Source of the DNA: Sapria himalayana
Lineage: Eukaryota; Streptophyta; Magnoliopsida; Malpighiales; Rafflesiaceae
Assembly (NCBI GenBank): GCA_029783825.1
Contig: JAREIK010002450.1
Span: 2,825,039-2,889,038, forward strand
Reading direction: 5' to 3'
Length of the DNA stretch: 64,000 nt
Shown piece after piece: positions 28,401 to 43,400 of the stretch. The position numbers and the translations under genes are program-made. The notes beneath the pieces are model-generated. The model was not told where the DNA came from, did not search any database, and saw only the letters and a list, made by a program, of their open reading frames with translations. Position 1 is the first letter of the stretch, and each line of letters starts with the position of its first letter.

Positions 28401-31400
28401 AAATCACAAAAAATTAAAAAAAAATTAATATTTTTGAATTTCCTTTTTCTCTATAAATAGAGAAAAAGAAATTTAGAAATTTATTCTTAATTTCTTCTTC
28501 TCTCTTTGACAACTCTCTCAGTCTCTCATTTTTGACTCTATATCTAGTTTCTCCCATATAATATAAATATTATATATATTATTTTTTTTATTTTGATTTA
28601 TGATTTATGCATGCACATACAGATATGCCAATGTTGTGGATGTTCCTGTGCAACACTACAAATTGACTAAAGGTTGTAATTAACAATAAAATGGCATGTG
28701 GTATGATACTAGTTTTTTGTAAATTATTTTTTGTGAGCTTTTTTCTTTAAATTTCATAATTAATTTTAAAAATATAAATGAGTTATAAAAAATATAACAT
28801 AATAAATTTAATGATAATGAATATCATATTGACGTAGATATAAATAACAATGATAACTATAACGAAAGGTTCAAGACCATAATAATATTTTCTCCAACGA
28901 TCTCAACCTAAACACATATCACCTAAAAAAACAAAAAATTAAATGAATATTAGTAGTATGAACAAACTTTAAAATAATAAAAATTAAAAATCATAGAGTT
29001 TACAATAAAAAATTAGCATAATTTATAAATTATAAAAAAATATATATGTGTAAGAATATGTATTGAATTGAGCACCTAAAAAGATATGTCAATCAATACA
29101 TAAAAAAATATGTTAAATTAGATTTGAGGTAATCCCAACTTAGTAGTGTGATCTTTCAAACTGAATCTAGTTCAACTTCATTGACTCACTTTAGATGCCA
29201 CAATAATTTTAAAAGAAAAGTTATGGCCAAATTACTTAAGATCATGAATCTCTAGATTAGATTTTCAAAAGATTCTACGATAATCATCATTATGTAGACC
29301 TACTTCTAACATGTTAGTCGTAGGATTCTAATGTCCACATGTAAAAATAACATAATAAAATATTATAAATTATAATTATAATTATAATTAATAATTAATA
29401 AATTTAAAAATTTTGGTTAAGTTGCAGCCATAACATCAAATATATAAATTAGTTGCAATGATACATCATTTGCATGTCTTACCGCCTACTACTTAGACTT
29501 GATAAAAATTTAATAAAAAAATTTTGAAATTTTTTAAGATTTTTTATATCGTGATGTTCATACCATATATGAGGATATGAAATACATTTTTTTAAAATAT
29601 AAAATTCAAAATATAATATTTAATATTATTTTCAATAATACTTCTAATATTGAAGTAGCAATTAAAATTTTGATTAAATACTATTAGAAATGAGTCATTT
29701 GGTGAAATATTTTATGTTAGATATATGTATCACATGATAATATAGACGAGAATAAAAATTATTTCTTCCGCATTATAAAAAAATAAAAACATTCATAAAA
29801 ATACATTAGAAAGCCTAACAGGCAATAAAAGTTTAGCAACCTATATTCATTTGCGGGCTAAAAAAAATTCCAAAATGATATGAGACATCATTGGAATTAT
29901 ACCTATCTTATATTTGGAATCTTGTATTGGTAACTATCACATGATATTCAACTAAGTTAATAATAAAAATGACAAATTTATTATCAACGATTAAAACTAT
30001 AGTATAATAATTTTATATATGAAATTCCTAAAGATTTTCTATGATACGAAAATATAGTTTCATTCGTATGCACTTTCACCACTTGTATTGTACTTAGATT
30101 CATATGCAATATTAGTAATATATTTAACAAGTATAGAGATCACCATATATTTAATATCATGACTATTGAGATAGAAATCAAATACTTAAAATATTGATCT
30201 TCTAATCTAACTATGTATTGTTTGCAACTTGTATGAGGACACTAGCAATATCTTCAAACACATTCATGATGATGAAGATCTAAATCTCTATCCACAGACA
30301 CCAATTAATCATTGATGATTCTTGATTCATATAACACATGATCTTCGATTACATTAATAATAAAAATAAAGAGTTTATTATTGACGATTCAAACTATGGT
30401 ATAATAATTTTATATATGAAATTCTTAAATTTTTTCTATGATACGATGAATTTATGTTCATTTGTATACCTTCTCACTACTTGCACTATACTTAGATTCA
30501 TATGTAATATTAGTAGTATGTTTAAAAATTACAAAGATCATCGTGTATTTAATATAATGGCTATTGAGATAAAATTCAAATACTTAAAATACTGATCTTT
30601 TAATCTAACTATATATTGTTTGCTACTTATATGAAAGAACTAACAATATCTTCAGATACATTCATGATGATAATGATCTAAATCTCTATCCACCGACACC
30701 ATTAAATCATTGATGATTCTTGATTAATGTAATACATGATATTCGACAACGTTTATAATAAAAATGATGAGTTTATTATCGATGATTCAAACTATGATAC
30801 AATAATTTCATATATAAAATTCCTAAAAATTTTTTATAATACGACAAATATAGATTCATTTGTATACCCTCTCACCACTTGTATTGTATTTAGATTAATA
30901 TGCAATATTAGTAATATATTTATAAAGTATAGAGATCACCATGTATATAATATAATAACTATTGAGATACAAATCAAATACTTAAAATACGGATCTTCTA
31001 ATCTAACTATGTATTATTTGTTGCTTATATGAGAACACTAACAATATCTTCAGATACATTCATGATGATGAAGATCTAAATCTTTATCCACAAACACCAA
31101 TTAATCATTGATGATTCCTAATTCATGTAATATTGATACTATACTACAATAATAGTACTCATTTATTTTTGTTTGTTTTTTTTTATTTTGATTTAGACAA
31201 TATTATCTATTGATGTATTAAATATTGGATTGGATTATACTTTGTAGTTTTTATAATTTTAAGTTTTGATATATATTTTTTTAATTTGATTCACGTATTA
31301 TTTAAATTGTGCATTCAACATATACTTGAGCCGAATGAAATATCAAAATATAATCGGAATTCTAAAATCACGATCATGTCATAGTTATCATGATTTAGAA

Positions 31401-34400
31401 TTTAAATTTATATTAAAATTTAAAACTTAAAAGTAAAGCTCAATAGCCCAAGCCCAAGTCTCACAATAATGAATACTAAGTAGGCCATAGTGTATAAAAT
31501 GGCTCAAAGCTAACATGACCCGCTTCAGGCCCAACATAACCCTGCACTATGCTGGCCAACTGTGTATAACTGAGTTGGCCAATTGGTTCCCATGTCCTAG
31601 CGAGTACGACACGGAAAACATATGGTGTCAAGCCCAGCATGGCATGGTGACACAATAATGCCACATTGTAACAGCATGTCTGCTTGACATCTTTAATTTT
31701 GAGTCATGCTAGGACGCCAATTATGGGCTACCTAAATGCCTAATTAAAATTTTTAAAATTTTAATTTTATATTTATTAGTAATATTAAATATTAAAATAA
31801 TATAATTAAAAAATACAATACATTATAAATTTAAATGAATCAAATTAATAATTAAAAAAATATTTTACATTAAGCTCAACTTAAAATATCATATGAAAAA
31901 AAATATATAATCCAAAATGTTGAATGACACTTAAAAAAAAGATCAAAAATATTAATACTAATAAATAATTCATAAGCATACAATCATAAATATGATACAT
32001 AATATAAGTTAAAGTAGAATATGCATCATCATCACATGAGTCAACAATTCATATCTATAGTATGATAGTATGGATGTGAATCATTATCGTAAGATATAAT
32101 TCTGAATCTAAGCTAGTAGTGACATTAATATCCTTAATGTCTCAAAGATCATCATCTATCAACAACTCTTTCATTTTATTCAAAATATCCAACTTTGAAT
32201 CTTTTAGTCCTTCGAACACATAAATACTTCTATGATATCTAATTACAATCTTAAGCTCCTATCTAAAATAACAATAAGAACCACAAAAAAATAAACTTCA
32301 ATATTACACAAAAAATCAGAGAGGTAAGTAAATCACGTATCACCCTACATTTCACGAGATAAATGAATTCATATGATTTATACTAACTCAAAATATTTAA
32401 ATTCTTATTATCATTATATGATAAAATTAAATAATAATTGAAAACTAAATACCAAAATAGTATGCTCTTATTCAATAGATTACACCATCATTTTCTCCTA
32501 ACTAACTAAATAAAATGAATCAACATAATATCACAACCAAGCATATGGATTTTAATATATGAAATAACATAAAATACAACTACTATACATAATAGACTAC
32601 ACCATCATTATCAAGTAATATGAAATATGGAGCCTCACTACAACTACTATACATAATATCATAAAATATAAACATGTTAATTTTTCGTGAATCAACATTC
32701 AAGTAAATTTGTTTAATTCATGCAAGTAAATTTGTATTTTAATATATTTTCTACTTCATATATTTTAACCTTATAATTCATACAGACAACCAAGCAATAA
32801 AGATTATGAATGAATAACCAATATTATTAATACTTGATTTATATTTTAACAATCATGCCATTAAATATAAGATGTCTTTTATTTTTATTAAACATATTAC
32901 TAATATTACATATACACTCAAATGCAATGCTAGTTGTTAAAATATACACATATGAACATATATTTATCATATCATAATAAATCTTGAAGAATTTTATTAA
33001 ATAAATTTTTATATCATTGTCTAAATTATCAATAATAAATTGGTCACTAATTATTATTCATATAATCAGATATCATGTGCTAATAACCAATATATAACTC
33101 TAACATAAAGTAAATATATTTTTAACGATGTCTCATATTCATTAAGATTTTTTTTAAGCCGGCTGAAAAATATAGACTGTTAAACTCTTGGTAATTATTG
33201 GGTATCCTAAGATATCTTAATAAATTTCTTATTTTTTTTAATATGAGAAGATTTAAATAGACATTTCAAAGTATGAGAAGATATCTTACTAATATTTTTT
33301 TAAGCCAGCTGAAAGATCCTCGTCATACTAAAAATTTCTTATTTTTTGTTGGGTGTCCATTATTCAAAGTATTATTATATATTTATATGTAATACTAAAA
33401 TATTATTCTGAATATCATATTTCATAAAGATTCTCGTAATATATTAATGTATGATATGGTCATTATGAGAAAAAATTTCAAAAAATCCTAATATTTTTTT
33501 ATTAAGTTTTTACCTGAAATTTAAATAGACAGTAAGGTATACAAATAATACATCATCGCGACTAGTCAATATATAGAACATCACAAATATAACTCTACTA
33601 TATTTTCAAATTTTGTTAATTATTAAAAATATTTTTTTAATGTAAATTTCTTACATTACTCAAACATAAAGTAAGTATATTTTTAATGATGCCTCATATC
33701 CATTGAATATTTTTTTAAACCAACTGATAAACATAGATTGTTAAATTTATGGTATTTGTTGGGTATCTAAAGTTATTTTAGTACATTTTTTATTATTTTA
33801 ATGTGAGAGAAATAACTTTCATTATCAGTTATACTATTAGGTTAATTACATAACACACAGCTATTTTAAAAAATATTACCTAACGACTCATCTCTAATAG
33901 TTCTGAGAAACATATTAATGATGTACCATTATTCAAAGTATTATCATATGTAATACTAAAAATATTATTTTGAATATCATATTCCTTAAAAATCCTCATC
34001 ATATATTCACATATGACATGGTCATTAAGATAATGAAAAATCTCAAAAAATCATAATATTTTTTTATTAAGTTTTTACTTGAAATTTAAATAGTAGGCAG
34101 TGAGATATACAAATGATACAGCATTACAACTAGTCCATATATCAGACATCACAAATACAACTCTACTATATTTTTAAAATTTTTTAATTATTAATTATTT
34201 TTTAACATATAATTAGGGATGAGAACTTTTTGATTTAAACCAAAAGATCGAATTGAACCAAACATAAATTAATGGTTCTGTTTGGTTTTTGGATCGGTCG
34301 TAACAAAATTTCAATCGATTTCAACCAAAGACCAAAATCAAATTGTTATAAAAAAAATTACAAACCATGCGTCATGGTCATGTGTCCCTGCCCTACCTGG

Positions 34401-37400
34401 CTATTTTTTAGTTTTTTTTACTGTGCCATTGCCAATGCCCCCGATTCCATTGCATTGTTCATCCCTGCCTCTGCCTGCCTAGCTGCCTCAGGCAATAGCC
34501 TCAACCGCACGATCTCTTCATCGAAAGGTAATAACCATCTGCTTGCACCCTGCTATAGTGCTGCCCCGGGCCCCAACCTCTCGTTCTCCTTCTTTCTTTG
34601 CAATTTGCATAGTGATTTGTTTTAAGTATGTTGCAGTATGTTTGAACTCTGATATTTTTAATCAAAATAAGAAAATTGTTTTATTTCTTTGCAATTTTCA
34701 ATCAAAATTAAAAAATAATTTTAAAAAGTTGTAGCATATTGCAGTATGTTGTTTTTATTTCTTTGCATAGTTCAGAATTTAAATAATACAATTATTTGAA
34801 GTTTTTATTTTTTTAATATGTTGTATGATTTAAATAGGTTGATTGTTGATAATGTTAGTCCCAAGGCCCAAGCGGAATCTCGATCTCCCTCTTTTTTCTC
34901 TTTGTAATATGTTTGAAGTTTTTATTTTTTAAATATGTTGTAGTTATCATCATAAATTCATTTTTATCATTTTATTTCTCTGCAGATGTAATTCTCATCA
35001 CAATTCGGACCTCAAATAACTAATATTGAAAATGTTAGTTCAACTAATCCATCAATTTTAAATGTTACTTCAGAGAACACAATAGATGGTTGTAGGATAT
35101 CGAAGAGGAAAGCAATGAAACCATGATCAATTATGTGGGATCATTTTACCAAATTTATTGATCAAAATGATGATACCAAAGCTAGATGCAGATATTATGA
35201 CAAGATATTTGTTGCTCATCCTATGAAAAATGACACAGCCACACTTAGGAGTTATATTGCTATATGCAAAAAACACCCCCATAGCGTTGGAACTTCACAA
35301 ACACAGTTAAACTTAACTTTTCATTCATGTGTTCAAGGAGGAAACATTCTTAGCACATGAAAATTTAATCAAATTGCTTGTAGAAATGCTTTAACTTACA
35401 TGATAATTGTAGATGAACTTCCATTCAAATTTATAGAGTTTGGGATTTGAAAAGTTTATATATATAATACAACCTAAATTTAAAATAACTTCTCAAGATT
35501 TCATCTAAATTTACTATTTCAAGAGATTGATATAAACTTTTGTTAGCTAAGAGGATGAAAATAAAGCAAATCTTTAAAATAACTTTTCAAATAAATTGTC
35601 TTACTACAAACACATGGACATCTACTCAAAGAACCAATTACATGTGTTTAATAGCTCAGTTTATTGATGATTGGAACGTAGATAAAAAGATCTCAAATTT
35701 TTATCCAATTAATTATCATAAGATGACAGTGTTTGAATGATATTGGAAAATTTTTACTCAAATTCTTACTATTCCATTTTACTCAAATTTTTAGCCTAAT
35801 TAGGCATTGTTATTGAACAGTGTTTGTTTAATTGGAAATTTTAAAAAAAAAAATTACTATGATAGATGACAGTGCAAGTTTGAATGATGTGGCAATTAAA
35901 CACTTAAAAGATATTATTAATAATTAGGGTCATAATGTCTTAGATGGTGAATTGCTTCATATGAGGTGTATGTACACATTTTGAATCTTATTGTTGACAT
36001 TTGTTGATAGGTTAAAGCATGTTAATCCTTCGAGTGGTCATAAGATATGTGAGGTAATCTCCTGCAAGGTTGAAAAAATTTATGAAATGTATTGATATTA
36101 AAAAAATTAAATCTAAAAGTTTGTTAATCCTTGATGTTGCAAATAGTTGGAACTCAACCTATTTGATATTAAAGGCAGCTAAAAAATTTGAAAAAACTTT
36201 TAATAGATATAAAGAAAGTGATCCTTTATATAAAAGTGAACTTAATGTAAATCAAGATGATAGAGAACTTTGATTGCCTAATGTTGATGATTGGAGGGTT
36301 TCAAGAAAAATGATTAGCATGTAGAAAATTTTGTATGACCTTACTTTGTTTGTTTCATGAATATCTTATATTACCTCTAATTCTTATTTTGAAAAGATTT
36401 ATTCAATTAAATATATTTTGAAACAATGAAAATAGAGTACAAATTCCAATAAAAAATTTAATGACTAAATAAATGAAAGAAAAGTTTGATAGTATTAGGG
36501 AGATAATAAAAAATGAACAAATTAATATATTTAGTCACAATACTTGATCCTAGGCATAAAATTGTATTTATTCGATTTTTATTCATTCGATTGTATGGTA
36601 TCTTTGACGGTGAATTGATGAAAAACATTGTGAGGAAATTTATATATGCAATATATGATTTATATTGCAAATTAGCAAAACCTTAAGATACATTTGGTCA
36701 AAATAGTAGGAGTGGGAGTGAGAGAATGAAAGTGTCAAATTCAAAATGATGAAAGAATTTGGGAGGGAGTAAAGAGTGAGAGACTTGAGGCGAAGTAGCT
36801 CTTTAAAAAATTTAGAATTAATATTAGAAGTAGAGAAAATAAATCGTAGTTGAATAGATATTTCAATGAAGATGTTAAAAATGATGATAATTTTAATATT
36901 TTGGTATGATGAATAAAAAAATTCTTCTTGATTTTCTATATTGTATCAAATGGCTTGTGATGTGTTGGCAGTTTCAATATTTATCATTGCTTCAGAATCT
37001 GTATTTAATACTAGAGGAAGATATCTTTTAATCTAAACATAGTATAATTTCTAATATATGCTCAAGATTGACTTCAAAATTTATTGACATCAATTAATAT
37101 TAAAGAAGATTTGTAAGATAGTGAAAAAATTGAAACATATAATTTTATTTACTCTATCTTTTTTCAAATAATGAAAATGTTAAAGTATTAATTTTTTTTA
37201 TCTCAAATTTTTCAAATTTATCAACATTTTCTTCATAACAATTAATGATGATAGATATATGATGAATTGATGGTGTTTTACACTTTTGATTTTGGATGAC
37301 AAGACTTGGATGATAGATTTATCAACGCTTCCAAGTCTTGTCATTTTATTTTATTCATGTATTAATTTTTCAAACTTGAATATTTTGATATATTATTTGA

Positions 37401-40400
37401 GTTAATGTAATATATTTTTTTTAATAGGAAATGACAAAGATTGGAAGTTGAAAGTTAAAAGTTAAAAGTTAATGTAATAATATTTGTATTTTAATTATGA
37501 ATGTTAAATAAATTAATTTTGTTATTTTAATTATGATAAATGAATTGTATTTTAATTATGCTAAATGGATTATAATTTAATTTTATATCTTTTTCAAGAG
37601 TCCATTTCATTTCAACACTTTAAACTTATGATGAAGCTCAGTGTTTTACTTCAGTCTTCGGCACTATATTTTATTTCTTCATATTAGTGCATTACATTTA
37701 TGATTTACCTAATTATCTTCATATTACTTGGGCCATCCATTAAGATATCAATTGTATTATGATATTGATATGGGCTAATGGCCAATATCAATTGATTCAT
37801 ATATTTTAGATGAGTGGATTGGATTGTAATTGGACATATATCATTTTTTTATTTAAATTAATTTTGGGATGTGAATGTGGCTTACAAAAATTAGCATATT
37901 GAACTAGTCGACAAGATTTTGGTTTGACCCATATCCATATATTCAATAAAAAATGATTTCTACCAAAAAAACAAAAATCAAACCATTAAATTTTGGTTTT
38001 TTAACCAAAAAAATTTTGGTCGGGTTCGGTTGCATTTAGCACCTATTCAATTGAACTAAAATCCAAACAAAAAAATCAAAACTGACTCATTCAACCGAAT
38101 GCTCACTGCTACATATAATATTTTATTATATCATTCTTATTAATTAACTTATAATTAATTATAAGTTTATTATGATATATGAACAAGATCAATAAAGTTG
38201 AAGTTTATCCAACTTCAAAACTCTACCGCTCAATTAGGTTTGTATGATATCTAATGCACCAAATTTTTTGGTGCATTAATCGGCATGCATATTTAGGTGT
38301 CAGTGTCACCAATACTCTTACCGGTATATATTTTTGTACAATATATATACTATGTAGATTTTTGTTCGACCACGCTACAAATTTTATTTTTTATTATGCT
38401 AAAATGAGTTCAGACTACTAAAATTTATTTAATTTTAAGTTTTTTAGGTAAATAGATCAATGTTATTAAAGATAAATTAATTTTGAGCTCGGACATTTTG
38501 GTCAGGTTATCATTATTATTTATATATATATATTTATATTTTTTTATGTCAAAATTATTATCATTAAAATCATTATTCACTATTTTTTATTTTATTTATA
38601 ATTCTAAATTAAAATAAAAATTATACTTTTTAATTTTTATAAGTTATTAATTATAACATTAATTAATAAAAAAAAATTAAATATGCACCGCCGTAACAAC
38701 ATAACTTTATTTGAGCAACAGTTGTAGCTCATCTCTTTTTCTAAATGAGCAAGTTCAAAGCCCATAACAGACAACAAAGTAGAACAAAAAATAATAGATA
38801 AAGAAAATAAAAATTAGAAAACACAAAATAAAAGAAATGAGAGAAGAGAAAAAGAGATGAAATAAATTTTATAAATATAAAAAAAAGCATTTTAAATTTA
38901 AAGAAAATTTTTATATTAGATTAAATAAATAATATATTTTTTAATTTTTTTATATTTAAAATAGGTAAAAATCTGACATTCATTAGATTTCAGCCAAGTA
39001 GTCATTGGGATCAAATCTGATGACTACAAGAAATAAGAACAAAACATTTTTTTTATTTTTTTTACAAACATATAAAGCAACAAGAACAACTTGCCTCCAT
39101 GTTTGGGACCCATTACATAAATGTATTGGGCAGCTACCATGGCCTATGTCCCATGCCCCATCACTATGTTTGTGGACCATGCCAACGAGGCCAAACATGC
39201 ATGCATGTCATGCCTGGCCTAACATGAGACATAGTTGATATCGACTCAACATAACATGAGTCCTACCAAAAGTCAACATAATTGAGGTCCAGACACAATT
39301 TTGAATCATACCGTTCTAAGCCTAGCAAGGCTACTTTTGGCAATGTTGTGTATTGAGCCCGAGCCACCATACCCACTTAATGCCTCTAGACCCAAGCAAG
39401 CTTGAAAAAAACTAGACTAGCCGAAATGAACCAAGCTACCTTGGACTGAACCCAAGCTAGCATAGAATGAAATCATGACTATCAAATCCATTTTTTAATA
39501 AAACACATGAAGTGACACCCTTTTTGATTGTAATGCACAAGTTAAATCCCAACACAACTTAAACAAAAGGCATGCCAATGAGTCATATTGGGCTACTCAT
39601 TTTTTAAGTCATGCCAAAACAACATGGTCCGTGCTAAAAATTATATCATGCAGAGCATGATGGCCCAAATGGGCATAAAAAAAAGGGTCATATCAGCACG
39701 GCATAACCCATTTGACACCTCTACTCAACACTCATCTCCCTCTCTTAGAGAGATTCATGTCCTGTGGGACACTTACACTTTATTCTTCTCCTAGGCACAC
39801 TTCCCTAAGAGATGTGTCACTACTCTCCACAAACTAAATCATACTATACTAGTCATATCAAGTATATGTAAATAAGCATGATCAATCATTAATCCTCCAT
39901 AGAGAATAACTAGACAAAAAAGCACTCATAATAACTATATTAGTTTTTGATGAACAATATGTATATCCTTTCTAAGCACCATTATATATAATGAAAGCAT
40001 ATGTGATGGCAGATGATATCATTTTCTCCTTGCCTAGAAAGAAGTCCTGAACAAAAAATAATTACATCTAAAATCTTTGAGTATAAGGTGAACAAAGGTG
40101 TCAACTATGTCAGGCAGCCCAAACTCGACACGATGCACACCACAATTCTTCCATGCCAAGCATGACATGGCCCAATTCAAAGTCATGCTTAGGATAGCTC
40201 CATTCCAGTCTATGGCATGGCACGAGCCATGTCAAGCCAGAGTTTATGACAAGGGAGGTGTGGCACAACATGACCCAACACAACAGCTCATGTGGGCTAG
40301 TTTTAGCTTGACTAAAAAATAGGCCAGCCTAAATTGAACCATGCTAGCCTAGCCAATCCTGACCCAGCTTGGTATAAGTCAATACGACCCAATATGACCC

Positions 40401-43400
40401 AAGTAAATAGCGTGCCAAAGGGACAAGCCAGGCTATCAATTTTTAGATTCATACTAGCATGGCACAACCCATACTAAACTCAGCGCTACCGAGCATGACT
40501 CGGTGACCTAGATAGGCCTAAAAAATAAGTCATGTCAGCATGACACAACCCATTTAACACCTCTAAAAATGAAAGTTTATCCCCAATATACAAAGTATAA
40601 GATATGACAAGAAAAAATAGAAAATGATTTTCGATTGATTGAGAAATTAACAATTAACACTGCTTCTCACCAAAAATATTTAGGCACACTCTTATGAAAT
40701 ATTAGTGTCCTAATCATTACTATTATATGTCAATTCTTCCTCTTAGTTATCATATTATGTGTATAAGTACTAGCACATGATATTTGATGAACCAGCATGT
40801 CTCCTTAAAAAAACAAAAAAACAAACTAATAAGAAACATATTTTAATATGTTACCACTTGTTAATATCATAATGTCACATATAAACTAAATTTTTATCAT
40901 TTCATAAAATTTTACAAAAATAAAAAAAAGTAAAGATTTTTTCTTAAACACTGATAAACATATATATCAAATATAATCATAAATAAAAGTAACAAAATAT
41001 CACAAATCATCATATATAATAATGTGATCATCTTATAGAATCCCAAAATATATGAGTGGATCACATAAAATGAGTTTCTCCTTGTACCTTTTTGATGTGT
41101 CAGATATGAAACTCTAGTATATTTTCTTAACTGATAAATCTCACAATCAATAGATGACACTCTCTCAAATACTCGATTCTAAAATCTACAATGAAAGATA
41201 TCTCAGTCAAGAATGAATCACTAATGGATTAATAATACACATCCATTCATATGAGCTCTAGTGAATTAAGAAAGAACATGTAAAATGCAACTTGCTCAAA
41301 TTTTAAAAATTCATCTATTTGATCAAACAATCCTTCATAAAAAAAAATAAAAAAGAAGAAAATAATATTATAACCTTATTATTTTATAAAACAACTAACA
41401 AAAAAATTAATGACAAAATTATAGTATATATAAAATATAAGTTCAAAAAAAATGATCAACATTAACATAATTATGTCTCCTAGCCCATACCTGAGGATAA
41501 TTGGTCACGACAATATCAATCTTTAGGCTCTACAAAAAAAATAAAAATAATATAGTTATGAGTAGCAAATATTAGCTCTTGAATCCATTACCCAACAACT
41601 TATAATAATATGATGAGTAAAAAGTATAATAGATGTAGACATATCTAACCTAGTGGCACCCAAAAAACAAAGTCTAAAGCTATGTTGCACGGATACACCT
41701 AGGAACTGCCGTGTCGCCGTATCCGACCCGTGTCGCCATGTCCACGTGTCCGATGCGCCACATGGCATATCGGATACGCGTTAGAGACATATCTGACGCG
41801 TTGTTCGGAAACAGTCGTCGTTAATAACAGACGCGTCGTTTACCTACAGACGCATCGTTTATCAACTGACACGTTTTTACGATTCTAACGCGTCGAAAAT
41901 ACACTATATATTAACTATTACTCCTACATCTCCAACAAATTGAGGAGCACACTGCCGACAGTGATTTGCCGACAAGCCGATTACGAGAAATAGTTGTCAA
42001 TTATCATTGCGTCAAACGGTGAAGGGAGGAGCACACCGCCGAGGCACCAACAATACCTAAGGTAACCTAAATCTATAAAGGAAAATGGGGGGTTTTGGAA
42101 TATGTATCGGGAGGGAGGAGAGTTCGAAAATCAAAACTGTAAAGGGATGGTGGTAGGGGGGGGGGGTGTTAGAGGGTTTAAATTTTTTTTACATTATTTT
42201 AAAATACAGAATTTTAAATTATTTTAAAATACCTAATATTTATAATTAATAATTTTTATTTTTATTTTTATTTTTTTTATCATGACGTATCCTAGTCGTA
42301 TCTGTATCCTAGTTTTTTAGAATTTGTCGTGTCCCCGTATCATGTCGTGTCGTATCTCCGTGTCCGTATCCGTGTCCATACAACATAGGTCTAAAGTACT
42401 CCTGGGAAAGCATCAAAATAACATTTCCAATGGATGCGATCATAAAATCAACATGAGTAAGTCTAGTAATATGTTGTATAATCTTTGAACCTTGGAAAAT
42501 CCATCCTGACTTAGGATACAATATCCAGAACTTCTCTCAAGTATGTTCTGAATGCCACATAAACATGTCATAATTGTATTCCTACTTCTCAATGTACCTC
42601 GGCTAGGTCTCTCATGTCACATAAATATTATGATGAAGATATCATAATATTATAATTAATCTTACTAACACTACTTAAATCTAGATGCAACTATAGTCAC
42701 TCTCTACTAATTCAATGTTTTACAAGTATATGAAATGCACACAGATGAATTACTTATTTATCAAAGAAAAAATTCAAATTATGATCATTGCTTCAACTTA
42801 TTTTCCTATAACACATCTATCAGCCAACATGCTTATCAAGATTTTAAAGAAGTCTCGGCTCCGTTCTTTTTTCTTCAAATTTAATGATATGGATATTTAC
42901 ACATAATTTGAGGTAGATATTATAATTATTGTTTTGTGTTGTATAATTGACTTAGGGATAGGAGCACCTAACATGTGAGATGCCCCTATAAAATTTTCTT
43001 TTATATATATATATATATATAAAAGTTAGTTTTCATTTATAGTTTAGTGAATTTGTTTGACATTTTATATATTATCGGTTTATTATTCACAAACATCAAT
43101 CTAAAGAAATTATTTTTAGGAAGAATCCTCAGAGAACAATTTATGCTTAAAGAAAATTACATTAGCTTTGATAATAATTATCTATCTTTGTAGAATAATA
43201 TCTTATATTCTTTTGAGGCATTACAAAAACAACGTAATATATATTTGATGGTGTATATTATCATATTTTCTTTTTCAAGAGTAAGAGCCTAAACAACGCA
43301 TGTATACCCAAAAATAAAAAAGATTTTCAATTGATTAAATGGTTTGCAATTATGATTATTTCACCCCAAAGATATTTACATACACTTCAATATAAGAGAA

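Larger units (their letters stand above)
31695..39723 (-). mobile_element. Long GC-ended hAT-like element, copy C, carrying a nested hAT
   Basis: The interior runs opposite to copies A and B: 33330-34180 aligns with the reverse complement of 23340-23600 (shared GTAGGCAGTGAGAYATACAA, CCTAATATTTTTTTATTAAG-type blocks). It is interrupted at 34214-38111 by a complete hAT element and resumes at 38120. The GC-rich right arm (about 38950-39723) ends CCCATTTGACACCTCTA followed by CTCAACAC. The left arm is probably the 27512 end, with copy B inserted between. Segment 33096-33650 is duplicated at 33659-34200. Confidence 0.65.

Noticed and set aside
30338..31032. Two similar open frames of 85 and 98 codons as a possible duplicated gene
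   Set aside because: They are equivalent positions in the 397-bp tandem units. The third unit lacks the frame and no family is recognisable.
34272..34734. Ser/Pro/Cys-rich plus-strand frames as an extra gene
   Set aside because: They lie in the 5' untranslated part of the hAT element, before the BED-finger fragment, in mutually overlapping frames.
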